From positions 1,054,001-1,118,000 of the forward strand of contig JAALGY010000019.1 in the NCBI GenBank assembly GCA_032358165.1: a DNA stretch of 64,000 bases, written 5' to 3'. Source of the DNA: Diplosphaera chodatii. Taxonomy: Eukaryota; Chlorophyta; Trebouxiophyceae; Prasiolales; Stichococcaceae. A model generated the notes under the pieces. That model was not told the origin of the DNA, did not search any database, and saw nothing but the letters and a program-made list of their open reading frames with translations. Numbering within the stretch: position 1 is the first letter of the stretch; the number at the start of each line of letters is the position of its first letter. Positions 22,454-34,796 of the stretch are shown here, piece by piece. Made by a program: the position numbers and the translations under genes.

Positions 22454-25400
22454 CTATGATGCCAACATGCGCTGCAAATGATAGATTATCGTCATCGAAG
22501 CACTACAAGAGCAGGACTGATGCGCCCCCAACCCCAGATCTCGGGTGCAATCACACATCACTTGTAGCACCTGCTTGGCGTCACGACCACGCAGACGAGT
22601 CCACTCGTGGAAGGGCACACTGACCAGGCACCAGCCTGCAGCGGCCAGCTGTCGCTGCTTCAGCAGCGTTGGCCCCAAAGGCTGCAACGTGTTAGCTGTG
22701 AAGTGCCTCGGCCCATCCACCTACGGGAACACTCACACGAAGCACTGAACCATCAGTGCTTCGTGTGACTATAATATACACTCGCACAGGATGGGCATGA
22801 CTTCCTCGGTTACCTCAATGCCGAAGTGCTGCTCAGGCCAGGCGATGTCCAGGCTGAAGTGCTGCGCTGCGTACTCCATGACGAATGGCAACCGGAGGTA
22901 GCGGCACTCGGCCATGACGTCCTGTGATGGGGACTCAGCAGCGCTGTATTAGCAGGTTTGTACATCAATGTCGAAAGTAACTGTATCAGGATCCTGCATG
23001 CACTGACATCAGGGACAGCAGATGACGTATCATCAGGTGGCTCTGCTTGGCAGTGGCATGCCTGCTGCAGAGCAGAAACTTTGCGGGGTCCCCTGGCCAT
23101 GAGTGCCGCCCAGCTCTTATCAGCAAGCTCCTGCAGTTCTGCAGTGGCTGATGGACCATCCCCATTTGCATCGGTTCCGTTAGGTGGCATCATGCCTGCA
23201 AGCGGTGACAACTTTGCTGAGACCCACCAACTGCTCGGGCTAGGCAGCTTGCGCTGCAATAAACGGCTTAGCAGCAAAGACCATACAGCGTACATCTTGA
23301 GATCATGTACAACAGCACAGGTCCACTACACTCACCAGCAAGCTGCGCGGACGACTGCACTTGCGCCAGCTGTATGAGCTCCAGCTCTGTGAAGTCGTCC
23401 CTCACCTGTGCAGCCCTCTCCCACAACCTGCAATGTAATTTCATGTCGCTGGTACTACAGGCAGCATAAAAAGCAGTCATGATTTAGACTCGTGCTCCAG
23501 CCGTTGCCCTGACACTGGAATCCTTGTGTTGCTGCAGCGCATGAGGACAATGGAGCACCTTGCCAGCGAAGTCTGTGGAAGCTGCTGAGCCACTGTGAGG
23601 CCCCACAACGTTGCCGCGATGGCATTGGCATGGAACTCATCAGCTCGCGCCTCAGCAGTGTTTGCCAGCATAGCCAGCAGTTTCCGGCAAGGCTCGCTCT
23701 GCACGTTGTTGAGGTATGCATCTGCACAGAACGTGCTATCATTATACAATCTTCTCAGCCTGTGGATCACCGATTCACATTGGCTGCATGGTGTTTGAAT
23801 ATTACGGGATCGCACATGAGTATATAACGCTTGCAATGTTGCTGGGGCTTCGTGGCACGCCCTGCTGCAGCTGCTTCACGAAGTGCACAGCAAGGCCATC
23901 GAACAGCGCGGTATGCTGATGGCCTGCCCTTGCACACGTCCATATGAATGTCGTTGCAGCCTGCGGCAGGTGTTGACAGGTCGTGCTCTCATCTGCTCGC
24001 TCCATGTTGCGATTGGCATCATTAAGAGATGGGGCTGCCTCAAACAAGACAGCAATGTCAACGCTTGGCAGGTAATGTCTTGAAAACCATTTAAAGCATC
24101 ATGGTGTGAGTCAGTATCTACCTGTGAGGGGATGGTGTCCAGCAGTTGAACCACGCGATCGATGATGGAGTCGAACAGCTCCATGTCACCAATGGACAGC
24201 ATCGCAAATGACTTCATGATGATTGCCGCTGAAGTGATCTGCAGGGTGTATAACCCAGACGGATTCCAATTGCACACACTTAGCAAACCTTCACTAATGG
24301 ATGCATTAGGCTTTTTCGGTGGTGACTAGCCCGAGTGCCAACCTGAGAATGCGAGATGTGTACATCGGGCTGCGTCCGCTTCTGCACAAGGGCGCTAATG
24401 CGCTGGAAGAGTTGCATCGTCTTCGGCGTCACCGGCGGCGCCTGGTACTCTTCGGGCGCAAAGAGAAACTCTACCAGTCCTGCAATGCTCAAACGTGCTG
24501 TATTGCGCAGGCAATAGCCGATGGGCCTTAGAAACAGGCCTTGACAACATGCTGCCGGGTTTGGCCAAGCCAAACCAGGACACTTAGCACATGCACAGAA
24601 CTGCAGATATGAAGGTCTGCAAATAACCAGGGAACTGACCTGCACGGGATTGGCAGAGCGTTATCCGTGATGCCGACCATGCAATGTTGGCAAGATCTCG
24701 CCAGGAGAACTTGTCTGGCTGCGCCACCACCTATGGCACAACACCTGATGTGGTGTGACAAATAGAGACGCAGGTTCAAAGCAGAGTCTTGCCTGCCATG
24801 TCGAATTTGATCAGACTGAGCGAGTGTAGGATGGACAGGAGTCACCTGATCGCTGACAACCTCCAGCAGCTCCGAAGACTCTGCAGCTGGTGGAATGGCT
24901 TTGGCATATGCCCACAGCATGAGGCTTAGGGCCTGCAAGGCGGTGGAAGGGTGTTGAAGGGTGCTGCAGCCATGGCCAGCAACGAATGGTGGTGTCATCC
25001 TAGTGAGGTGCAGCAGCGTACAAATATGCCTGGGAGACGCCCACACCTGAGGCGACCACATCTTTCGTGTGCTCATGCTGTTGATGGCCACTGCCGCGAA
25101 GCGACGAAACAGCACAGCATTGTATTCGTCAAATCTGGCATATGCCCACGGGATGCGGCACAGCGTCCTCTCGTCAATCGACCGTTCAGCGACAACTCTG
25201 CAGGGATGAAAAGCAGGATGTCATGGACCTGCATGCAGATCATTGTATGTCTCAGCACCATGTTAGGCAACGCTGAAGCTACCTAGAACGAGGGCTCACA
25301 GGTGCGTGATCAGCGGTGCAAGCATCTTCAGGAAGCCTGGAGGGTTGTAGTCCGACTTGACACAAGCCTGCAGAACACGCAACACATGCACACATCTCAC

Positions 25401-26448
25401 ATCCAGACGACAGTGACATTGCCGCCAGCAAGCTACCGCAAGCTGTTGAAGATGCCCACACTCACCCAAAGCACAAGGCCAATTTCTGTCAACCCGACAT
25501 GCTGCAACACTGCTGGTAGGCGAGCAACAGCCTGCAGTGCGGTTGTGCCATCTGGTTAGGTTGTCTGCAGGGAACTCAGTAGTGCAGGACCACAGCAACG
25601 TCGATGTTGGGTGACAGCAGCACCTTTGCCAGGAGGTAATCGGGCTCAAAGCCCAGCACGGCAGACGCATACGCCACATTGGAAGTCGTCAGGCCAGCCC
25701 ATTCACCACGACATTGCACCACCTAAGCAACGGTAGGAAGTCAGCTGTTGCATGCACTGTGCATGCTAATCGCACAGCATGTGCACCATGCGCAGGCATG
25801 CGAATCCACCAAGGTCATTGTGAAACAAACGACCGGTCGCCAGGGACGCAAGCCCACCTGGTAGCAGACGATCTGCACCAGCTCATGGTCCCGCAGCGCC
25901 AGGCGCTGCTTCCGGCTCAGCGCAGCAGAGTGCTGCGTATCATTGCAAAAACTGCCTCACGACATATGTGCAGGCACTATGTGCTCATGACAGCACGTTT
26001 GCAGCCTTGCCTGCAGCAGAGTCCTGCGTGGCACAGACCGCACCCGAGCGATACGGTGCAGGGCTGTGACCGCGTTGACCTTGTTGAAGCGATGATGACC
26101 CGACTGTATCACCCGAAACAGATCATCCAGCGACTGCGCCGTTGCCAGCTCATTATTGATCTGCACATGTGTCCAGTTACTATCCAGAGCGCTGGCGTCG
26201 TCCAACAAGGGACCGCCCTGCCCAGTATTCTCCTCCGATGCTGGCACCCTCAAGGCCGGTCGAGGCCTAAGGGTTGCTCCTGCGTCGGCTGAAGCTGCTG
26301 GGTCGGCCTCGTGCCCAGTAGCCGCAGCAGATGCTGCCCGCCGTCTTGTACGGCCAATGCTAATGCTCGACTTGGGAGATAATGTGCAACGGGCGAGCAA
26401 GCACGTCTGTCGACTGCTGGCAGCAAGCTGACCAAGAGTTTTGCTCAT
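22454..26448 (-). CDS. OPR-type protein with C-terminal RAP domain (FASTK-like), predicted organelle RNA factor
   Basis: Octotricopeptide/RAP proteins are abundant in green algae, where they bind and stabilise or process plastid and mitochondrial transcripts. Exon 1, 26448-26044, encodes an Arg/Ser-rich leader typical of organelle import, then INNELATAQSLDDLFRVI and AVTALHRIARVR, a FASTK-like helical entry. Middle exons give helical repeats such as LQALSLMLWAYAKAIPP (near 24920), VAYASAVLGFEPDYLLAKVL (25670) and LSVCNWNPSG-flanked segments. The end carries HFSLDIAWPEQHFGIE (to 22814) joined to VDGPRHFTANTLQPLG (22720-22562), KQRQLAAAGWCLVSVPFHEW, the RAP domain. A last exon of 18 nt (22471-22454) encodes RMLAS and a TAG. 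Borders of middle exons were not all resolved. The gene is divergent to CRTISO. Confidence 0.82.
22733..22768. repeat. Perfect 16-bp hairpin in a RAP-domain intron
   Basis: TCACACGAAGCACTGA at 22733-22748 and its exact reverse complement at 22753-22768 are separated by four bases. The element sits inside the 93-nt intron 22813-22721 of the OPR-RAP gene, ending 12 nt before the 3' splice site on the minus strand. Confidence 0.9.
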
Positions 26449-26860
26449 GACACGGTCCCGTGTTGGGGTTTCCTATGCATGTGGTGCGCTGGCATGTCTG
26501 CTCAAGAATGCAAGCTGGTTGTTATCAGCAAGAGCCGCAGCAACAATCCCCATCATACATGCTGCTATCCGCTAGGCTTCTTCAGTCGCACAAGGTCTCA
26601 ACGTGATAATGAGGCGAGCGATCCAGTGGACCGACAATCCGACATGTAACATGCTGAGCTGGACAGCACGAGTAAAGTGGCATGCAGATAAGCATGCGCA
26701 CACTTTTCGCTTTTGACAGCAAACGTGTACCTTTCCATCCGACCAGACGCGCGACAGCAGAAGACGCAATGCGCGCAGCGGTCAACTGACCAATAAGCAT
26801 GCAAGCCTCACCATGTGGTCACGCTGCAGGTGGCACAGAGGCCTCCACATCCCTGCGATG
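26449..26860. promoter_or_regulatory. Divergent promoter region, OPR-RAP and CRTISO
   Basis: About 410 bases separate the two opposing start codons (365 if the in-frame ATG at 26813 is used for CRTISO). No TATA box, repeat or RNA gene stands out. Both products would act in organelles, so shared control is conceivable, but nothing in the sequence proves it. Confidence 0.45.
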
Positions 26861-29800
26861 GTACGCTGCTTGCACGTGGACGCTAGGACTATTGCAGCTC
26901 AATACAAAATACTTTTTCGCACAAGTTCTTGTTTTGACCGATGTCGCATTCCGCGCAGTCCTGGCCAACACCGTCAGCACCCAGTCTTCTCGTCCAGTCC
27001 TCGACCGCAGGTGCTGTCGCATCACCGACTACTGCACACCTCTGCACCACTGCACAAATTGCACACGATGTTTACCTCGCTGATATCAAGTAGGGTGTCG
27101 CACAGGCAACACACCAGCAGCGGAGTCGGCAAAGGCGACAATGGCAGATATATGCAGCAGTCACTTCAGTAGATGAAGAGGTGGAGGCCAGGCATCCAGC
27201 CAGCGCGTCCGCTGCAGCAGCCACAGCACAGCAAAGGCAGCATGCATCCACAGATGTTGTGTACGATGCGGTTGTGGTTGGCGGGGGCATGGGCGGCCTC
27301 ACCACAGCGACGCAGATGGCAGCAAAGGGCGCCAAAGTGCTCGTACTTGAGAAGTGAGTCAGCGTCCACGTTCCACGTTAGTGCGGTACAGCAGTGAGTG
27401 CATCGTGCCAAGCTGGTACTCACACCATACCAGCCTGCACTTGCTTTGGACACACAGCCGCCAGTTGTGCCCTGCTGTCCCCAGGTACATCATTCCTGGC
27501 GGCAGTGCCGGGAGATATGAACGCGAGGGCTACGTCTTTGACGTGGGGTCTTCGATGATGTTCGGCATGGGCAGCGAGGGCACCACCAACCTCATCACCC
27601 GGGCGCTCTCAGCGGTGGGCCGCAGCATGGAGACCGTGCCCGACCCCACCCAGATCCACTACCGACTGCCAAAGTCGCCAGCCCACCCGCAGGCAAGCCA
27701 TGTGTGCCATGAAATTCTTCTGGGAGACACACTGCACAAGTGGTTCGCAGCACACGACCTGAAAAGCAGATGGTGCAAATGCTGACACCTGTGCTCGATG
27801 TGGGATACGGCTCATGCTGAAGCTGCTGCACCTTGTCCATCTTCAGGGTCTGGAGGTGAGGGTGTGGAAGGACTACGAGAAGTTCATTGCAGAGCTGACA
27901 GAGCGCTTCCCGCATGAAGCAGCAGGCATCCGCAAGTTTTACGATGAGTGCTGGAAGGTGCGTGGCCAGTGCCTGCAGTGTCACAGCAGCACACACAGCA
28001 GCACACACATTGGAAGGACACAGGCCTGCAAGCCACCCTCATAGCAAATGCAGGGCTTAGAGAAGGTACTGCTGACATCGACTGGAGTATTGACACCTGC
28101 CAGGTGTTCAACAGCCTCAACTCGCTGGAGCTGAAAAGCTTGGAGGAGCCACGGTACCTGCTTGGCGAGTTTGCAAAGCATCCACTGGCGTGCCTTACGC
28201 TGGCATCCTTTCTGACAACAAACTCTGGCGATGTTGCTAGGCGACATATAAAGGTGAGGAATCAGGTTTCGTGCGGGGTCCTCGAGATAACTAGCCATGA
28301 TACCACCAGAGCATACGGCAACATTAGTGCAGCTTGCACCCCTGGTTGCTAATCTGCTAGCTGAGTGCTCTCCCAAAAGGCAGCCATATGCAGTGAAGTT
28401 GGCACATACCCTTTAAGACTGCACAAACAGCTAGCTCAGATCCGGATAATCTGCAGGACCCAGAGCTGCTGAGCTTTATTGATATCGAATGCTACTGCTG
28501 GAGCACTGTGCTCGCCAACTTCACGCCGATGATCAACGCTGGGATGGTCTTCTGCGACCGGCATTATGGTGGCATCAACTATCCCAAGGTGCTCCCATGC
28601 TGTAGCAACACCTCCGTCTTTTGCGCCCCGCTGGTGGAAACTGGGGCTGTGTACTGATCGGCAGGACGGGGCTGCACCTTCGCGACGCCATATCAACTGG
28701 TTCCGTTCAAACAACAGTGCCGCCACCGCAGTTCCTGCATCCTGTGTAGGGCGGCGTGGGCCGCATAGCCGAGGAGCTGGTGGCAGGGCTGCAGGATCAC
28801 GGCAGCGCCATCGAGTACAAGGCCAACGTGCGGGAGATCCTGACCGAGGGCGAGGGCGCCGACATGAGGGCGACAGGCGTGCGGCTGGCAGACGGCAGGG
28901 TGTACAGGTGACAGCAGTCACTGCCTGCATTAGTGTCGCGTTGCCTTCAATGCAGCTTTACGTGCTTGCATGAGCAGCTCTGCGTCTGTGCTGCTGTGCT
29001 TCGAAGCAGCAGGGGCGTAGCACCCCAAATTTTGTATGATGAACATTGCAGTGCTGGACCATTGCAATTGAGGCTCCAAAGCTCACGAACTCATTGCCTA
29101 ACATGCTGGTCACTGCTGAAATTGCAAGGGCAAAGACGGTGGTCTCCAATGCCACGCGGTGGGACACCTTTGAGGGGCTGATGCCGCGGCGGGAGCTGCC
29201 GAAATCAGAGCAGCTGTTTCGGGCACGCTACAAAAAGTCCCCTTCGTTCCTTTCCATCCACATGGGCGTGCGCGCTGATGTCTTTGGCCCGGTGAGCACA
29301 TTAACTTCAGCTGCATCTGCATGTAAAGCCATGGGACAGGCTGTTACAATGCATGCAGCCTGCCTTATGCACTTACCTTGTGCTGAACCTTGCAGTGGAG
29401 GGGCAACTACCAAGCAGACATCTGAACTGTGTATTAAAGTTGACTCCGGCAGGACACGGAGTGCCACCAGATCATCGTGGAAGACTGGGCCACGATGGAG
29501 GGCCCCCATGGCACCATCTTCGTGTCCATCCCGTCGCTGCTGGATGCCTCTGTCGCACCCGACGGCTGCCACGTCATGCACGTCTTCACCCCCGACTGGG
29601 TGGACAAGTGGACGGTGCGCAGCACTGCATGCTGTTGCGGCGGCTTGCATGCCTTGGTGGATAAGCTCACAGTAAGGTTGCTGGTCATCAACTGGGGAGC
29701 GCGCCCTATCGGGTGGCCTTGTGGCCGATGGTGAGTTGGCATAGTCACAGAGTCAGGATGCTTCGCACGTGTGCAGAACCTCGGGTCCAGAGGCTATGAG

Positions 29801-30541
29801 GAGAAGAAGGCGCAGGTGGTGGACGACATTGTTCAGCAGCTAGAGCGATATTTTCCGGGCTTGAGAGACGGGATCGTCTTCAAGTACGTCTTTTGATCAG
29901 TGCTGAGGGTTGGTGCATGTCTTGTCGTTGTGACTGACACTCAAATCACATGCACCTCGTCCAGACTGCTGCTTGCACACAGGCAGTATCAGCACAAGCG
30001 AAATCATGGCTCTTGATGCGTAGCAACTCTTGACACTGCGACAGGGAAGCAGGCACGCCGCGCACGCACAGGCGATTCCTGGGCCGCGCCGATGGCTCGT
30101 ATGGCCCCATCCCCTCGCGCCGCCCACTAGGCATGCTGGGCATGCCCATGAACCGCACGGCCATCAAGGTGAGCATCAGGACTGATGGAACACATGACAG
30201 CAAGTAACTGCAGCAGATTCCGTGTTGTCTGCTGCCGGGCAAAATGTGCAACCTGCTGAGGCTGCAGTCTGTTCACAGTGGACAGCACAGCTGCACCTCG
30301 GTCGGTTGCAGCAGTAGCGGCTGCAATGCAGTGAGGATAGGATTAGTATATTGCTGCTACTGCGCAGGGGCTGTACTGCGTCGGAGACAGCACATTTCCA
30401 GGGCAGGGTGTCAATGCGGTGGTGTTCTCTGGCTTTGGATGTGCTCATCGTGTGCTGTGTGACCTGGGCATGAGCCCGACGTTGCCAGTCATTGATGGTG
30501 CATACAACAGGCTGTTGTCAGCAGCACGGGATGCCGTTTGA
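26861..30541 (+). CDS. CRTISO: Carotenoid (prolycopene) isomerase, 12 exons
   Basis: Plastid FAD-dependent enzyme of the phytoene-desaturase superfamily that converts poly-cis lycopene to all-trans lycopene. Exons: 26861-27010, 27106-27353, 27485-27692, 27847-27957, 28104-28253, 28457-28588, 28750-28907, 29129-29291, 29453-29614, 29777-29883, 30045-30168, 30368-30541; 628 residues. An Arg/Ser-rich transit peptide precedes the dinucleotide fold [20 protein letters not shown]. Then [82 protein letters not shown] and [20 protein letters not shown] match CRTISO rather than the PDS or ZDS desaturases. The third intron starts GC, not GT. An alternative in-frame ATG lies at 26813. CRTISO-like paralogs exist in algae, so substrate should be treated as probable. 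Confidence 0.93.
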
Positions 30542-30636
30542 TTTGCAGAGCATTGAGTAGAGGACGTCATGGCCAATTTTGTAGAGTAGCTTGATAGCCC
30601 TCTCAACTCGTCCAGACATGGAGATTTTCGAGCTTC

Positions 30637-30690
30637 TGAGCCGATCAGCAGCTCCCATGTCTGCGGATGTCCGAGCTGCTGATCGGCTCA
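30637..30690. terminator. Perfect 17-bp hairpin in convergent 3' region
   Basis: TGAGCCGATCAGCAGCT at 30637-30653 is mirrored exactly at 30674-30690 with a 20-nt loop. It lies 95 bases after the CRTISO stop and about 200 bases after the uL4 stop on the other strand. Symmetry means either transcript would carry it. Calling it a terminator or 3'-end element is an inference from position only. Confidence 0.5.
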
Positions 30691-30893
30691 GCGCTTGGTC
30701 ACTGAGCAGGATTGTGTGTGGAATGTTCAGCCCCTCGAATCCTCCTTACATAGCCCTGGACCTAGTCCACAGGAGTTGCTGACCAATGATACAAGCGTGG
30801 CACCGCATGGCAGCAGGCAAGCGCAGGGGGCGCAGCCCAACTTTGTAGCAGGCTGGTCTGTCGCACAGCCGCACACTTAGGGTCTCAAGCAGT

Positions 30894-33681
30894 TCACTCG
30901 GCATCGTCGGCGCCAGCGTCGGCGCCAGCGTCGGCGCCCAGCCATGCGCCAAACACGTCGTAGTCCTCTCCCACGTAGTGCGAGTCCGTGATCATCTGCC
31001 ACACATGGTAATGGCAGAGTCAGGTCCATGACCCAACAAGAAGTGACGACACACAATAGCAGATGCCACTCATGACTTTGCAATTGTCGTGTGATGCTTT
31101 GAAAATATCCCTGCAGTGTCTTGGCAACGCTTGCGCATCTCCCAGCTGCGCACCTGCTTGTAGAAGTCCTTGCTGGCCTGCTTCAGCTCGTCGGTGCGGT
31201 GTTTGTCGTCCACCGCCTTCTCGCCCTTGCGGATCTTGTCCAGCTTCTCGGCCTTTGCCGTCTGCCGCTTGTCCTGTAGGCCAGCACACGCGTGATGCTC
31301 AGCAATGATAACCAGACGGTGTATGTGGCAGCAAGCACACATTATGCGCATGACTATATGCGGCACACGTCGTAGAAAGCAGCACAGCAGCTGCACACGA
31401 AGCGGTGCGCGGCGCACCTCGAGCAGCTGCTGCTGGCGCCGCGCCGTCTTGGCGTACGGGTTGAGCTTCAGCAGCGCGCCCAGGTTCTTCAGCGGGTTCT
31501 TCTTCAGGGGCAGGTGCGTGCGCTGGCGCGTCTGCAGGTGCATGAGCAGCAGGCGTCTGGCTCAGCTCGAGATGCGTGCATGCAGTGCTGAGGACGTTGG
31601 CCGATCGGCGGTGCTTGTCCAAATGTCCACATCATCTCGGAATGACCAAGCGGGACAGGCACCTTGGGTGCGTTGACAACGGACTGGATCTCATCGGAGT
31701 TGATGAGGCGGGTCAGGTCCGAGTTCGTCAGCAGCGACCGCGGCAGCTTGTAGCCCTTCTTGGTCGCTGAAACCTGTGCAGTGTGAGCGGCGACCAATGA
31801 TCATAGCTGCAGTCATGAGAGCTGGGAGGCATTGAAAACCGACTCCATGCCAAAAGCAAGTCGCCCATTGGGAGGAGCGTGATCATGCTGCCAGATAGCT
31901 CATCAATGCAGCTTGCCTCTGTTGTGGTGCCGAAGATGCTGTCCAGCTTCTCGAATGCGGACTTGGTCCACACGATGAAGCGGCCCACATGGCCACCCGG
32001 AGCCAGCTGTCAACGCACCAAGCCTCAGGTCAGCCCACACAGTGACACGATGGCTCTGATGAGCGCTGTGCCCCAGACCAGCAGGACGGCGCATGCGACG
32101 GTTCGACAGGTCTCATGCTGACGACCTGGGCACAGCAGGTCATGATGCGGGTGCCGATCTGATGACCAAAACACACCTGCAGCAGGTTCAGGCTGTCCAC
32201 AGAGGACACCTCCACGCCCGGCAGGTTGCGGAACGCCTTGCTGATGCCGCTCTCCTCGCCGAAGACGATCAGCGGGCCCTTGCGGCCGACATAGCGGCGG
32301 TTACGCATCTTACCCTTGCCGCGGCGGATGTTGCGCGATGCCTTTGCCTTCTCCACGTCAGCATAGGCACCCACCTGTGGTGGCAAGGAAGGAAACAACC
32401 TTGAGGGTGGATCTCAGCAGCGAAGCACCGATGATAAACTGTGCATACCTTGCCCGAGTAGGCCCACAATAATCGCCATATACACGTGCAGGCCATGTGT
32501 TGGACAGCATCTCACCGTCTGCAGCAGCTTGACCGCTGCCGAAGTCTTGCTGATAGACTCAGCTGCGTCGTCAAAGACCAGTGGCACCTCTGTCACCTGA
32601 AAACATTGGGAGCAACATTACACTGTGCATGCACACAGCACCCACTCCAGGACTTGCGCGTTCAGACATCATGATGATCTGCTCCGGCTCCTGCTTACTC
32701 TGCGAGTGTGCAGCTGCACACCACATATGTGCTAGTGTCAGTTGCTTGCCTGCTCGATGCGGTGGCCGCGCGCCAGCACAAGCGAGGGCAGCGCAGAGGC
32801 GGCAAGGGCGGATGCCACAGCATAGCGCTTCTGGTTGATGTTCACCTTGCGGTGCCACCGCCGCCACACCTGGTGCAGATTGTTTATCACGTTTGAAACA
32901 CCCAGCTATGACCTAGCTGTGTCCTCGCATGGGTGGAGTAGCGTGTGCACTTGTCAGGGCCAACAACAGGAGATCAGCCACGCCAGTCTTGTCACACCTT
33001 GGTGGGTGCAAACATGCGACCGCCGCGGCACATGTTGCCGAAGGCACCCTGCCCGGCCCGATGCGTGCCTCCACCGGGAACACGCGGGATACGGGACACC
33101 GCGCGACCAGTTCCCCAACTCTCTGCTGCGGTCGCCATGCCCGCCTCAAACTTCACAGCATACGGCTGGCGGTGGTTCTTTGCGATGCCCGTGTGCACCG
33201 TGCGAACCTAACAGGACAAAAGCACGTTTGTTACTCAGGCAGCACAGGTGGTAGCTCACAAGTGGTCAGCAACTAGGCTCAGCGCAAAGGAGCCGAGAGG
33301 GGTGCTATTGCCAGTGCCATCCAAACTTTCGAGCACTGCGGACGGCATCGGACTGCATGCCAATGCCTGGAAGGCGAGTTTTGCCATTGTTGTGTGCACC
33401 AGTGAGGCACCAACGCTTGCAAGTCGACAGTGTGGGACTGCCCATTCCCACATGCTGATCGCAAGGAACGGCATGCTGGCCCACGAGGCCCCTGGACTTC
33501 GCCCAGCATAGCCTCAGCAATCCTCGGGTGATGCTGCACCGGCCGCGCCCAGCCGTCAATGTACGCTGCCCAAACTCACCACGTCCGGCCGGATTGGTGC
33601 AAGAAAGACGGCGGGCAGCTGGGCCTGGCCCGCGCCCTCGCCACCTGCATCATGCACGGTGACCAGCGGCCGCGCCGCCAT
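30894..33681 (-). CDS. RPL4: 60S ribosomal protein uL4 (RPL4), 10 exons
   Basis: Structural protein of the cytosolic large subunit with a loop lining the exit tunnel. Exons on minus: 33681-33580, 33207-32998, 32869-32750, 32596-32516, 32374-32177, 32006-31917, 31773-31663, 31531-31418, 31273-31154, 30995-30894; phases close to 415 residues, as in plants. Order of signatures: [25 protein letters not shown], the tunnel loop [94 protein letters not shown]. Two introns (after exons 3 and 6) begin with GC. The tail ends in an acidic [14 protein letters not shown] made by a 12-bp tandem repeat. It is divergent to the EF-hand gene. Confidence 0.97.
30906..30940. repeat. 12-bp tandem repeat coding the uL4 acidic tail
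   Basis: Nearly three copies of GTCGGCGCCAGC in tandem (30906-30917, 30918-30929, 30930-30939 partial). Read on the minus strand they encode Gly-Ala-Asp-Ala units of the RPL4 C terminus. Copy number could vary between strains. Confidence 0.85.
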
Positions 33682-33921
33682 GGTGTCCAACTTGGAAAGC
33701 GGAAGAGGCTGATGCAGTGCAGCCGCAGTCGCCCAACACAGTGAGATACCTGCTGCACACGAGTCCCGTTTCTGAACCCTAGCCCGGCACAGCGCGCGCC
33801 TCACCTGCGCCACCCTCCGCTGCAGCTGTCATTTGGACGATCGGGCAGCGCGGATGCAAGCAGTGCTGGAGCACTCAGACGTTCCGCTCGGGGCTCACTA
33901 TTGACTTTACAGCTGACATCA
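33682..33921. promoter_or_regulatory. Divergent promoter between RPL4 and EF-hand gene
   Basis: Only 240 bases between opposing starts, one of which belongs to a ribosomal-protein gene that should be strongly transcribed. No TATA box or repeated box was noted. Confidence 0.5.
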
Positions 33922-34796
33922 ATGCTGACATCCGGAGCTGGGGCGCGTCTGGCGCCGGAAGAGGTTGCGGCTGTGCGAAAGGTGTTTGCATTGTACGATC
34001 CCAATGGTGAGGTCACGTACCGTCATGACTTCCTGGTGCGATCGTTGAACTCCATACATCAGTACCTGCACGTCATTGCTACGCCACACAGGCAGTGGGC
34101 TCATTGAGACGAAGGAGCTGCAGTGGGCCATGTTGCAGCTCGGCATGGAACTGCCAGAAGATCATATGAAGAAACTGAAAGCTTCGGTAGGAAGAAGTGT
34201 TTTGTGCATGTTGCCTATCATCTGATCATGAAACATCGCTACTTGCACACTGGCAGCTGATGGGTTGCCGCTAGTGAGGGTGCAGCTTGCGGAGGACAAC
34301 ACCAGGATGATGGACCTGCCATCATTCACAGAGCTGTTGTCGCAGCAGAAACCATACATGCTGGATCCGCTGACGCACACGCAGCTGGCATGGCTTGGGC
34401 TCGAAGGCAATGTGAGGCATGCATGGCTGTCGTCCCTGTTTGGTGTGCCCAACAACTGTCGTTTGCCAATCATGACTGCGTTTGCGATACCCAGGAGGAC
34501 TACTCCGGCACGGTCCCTGTGAAAGCATTGAAAGAAAAACTTCAGGTATGACAAGCATTGTTCCTTGATCATGCGTTTGCCTTCTGCGGCAGTTTCAGGC
34601 ACGCACACTTCTTACATTTACCCTTCCCTTGCACTCGCAGCTCATTGGCGCAGAACTACCGGACTTGGACACATTTCTGGAGGATCATGGACTGGACCAG
34701 AGTGAAGGCGTGCTGAGTTGGGCAGACTTCCATGCGCTGATGGCAGTCGAAGGCGACGAGGACGATCCGTGTAACAGTTCGACTCACGGGCCTTGA
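33922..34796 (+). CDS. Calmodulin/centrin-like EF-hand protein, 5 exons
   Basis: Exons: 33922-34006, 34092-34196, 34257-34411, 34495-34545, 34641-34796; 183 residues with closing phases. The N-terminal lobe has one full EF-hand, DPNGSGLIETKE, with Asp, Asn, Ser and Glu at metal positions 1, 3, 5 and 12. The C-terminal lobe keeps the helix-loop-helix shape (EDYSGTVPVKALKEKL and LDQSEGVLSWADFHAL) but lacks most calcium ligands. The second hand is replaced by a longer segment near QLAEDNTRMMDLPSF. Thus it probably binds one calcium ion at most. I cannot assign it to centrin, calmodulin-like or another subfamily. The donor of exon 2 (34196) was chosen for phase; an earlier GT at 34187 would break the frame. 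Confidence 0.75.
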
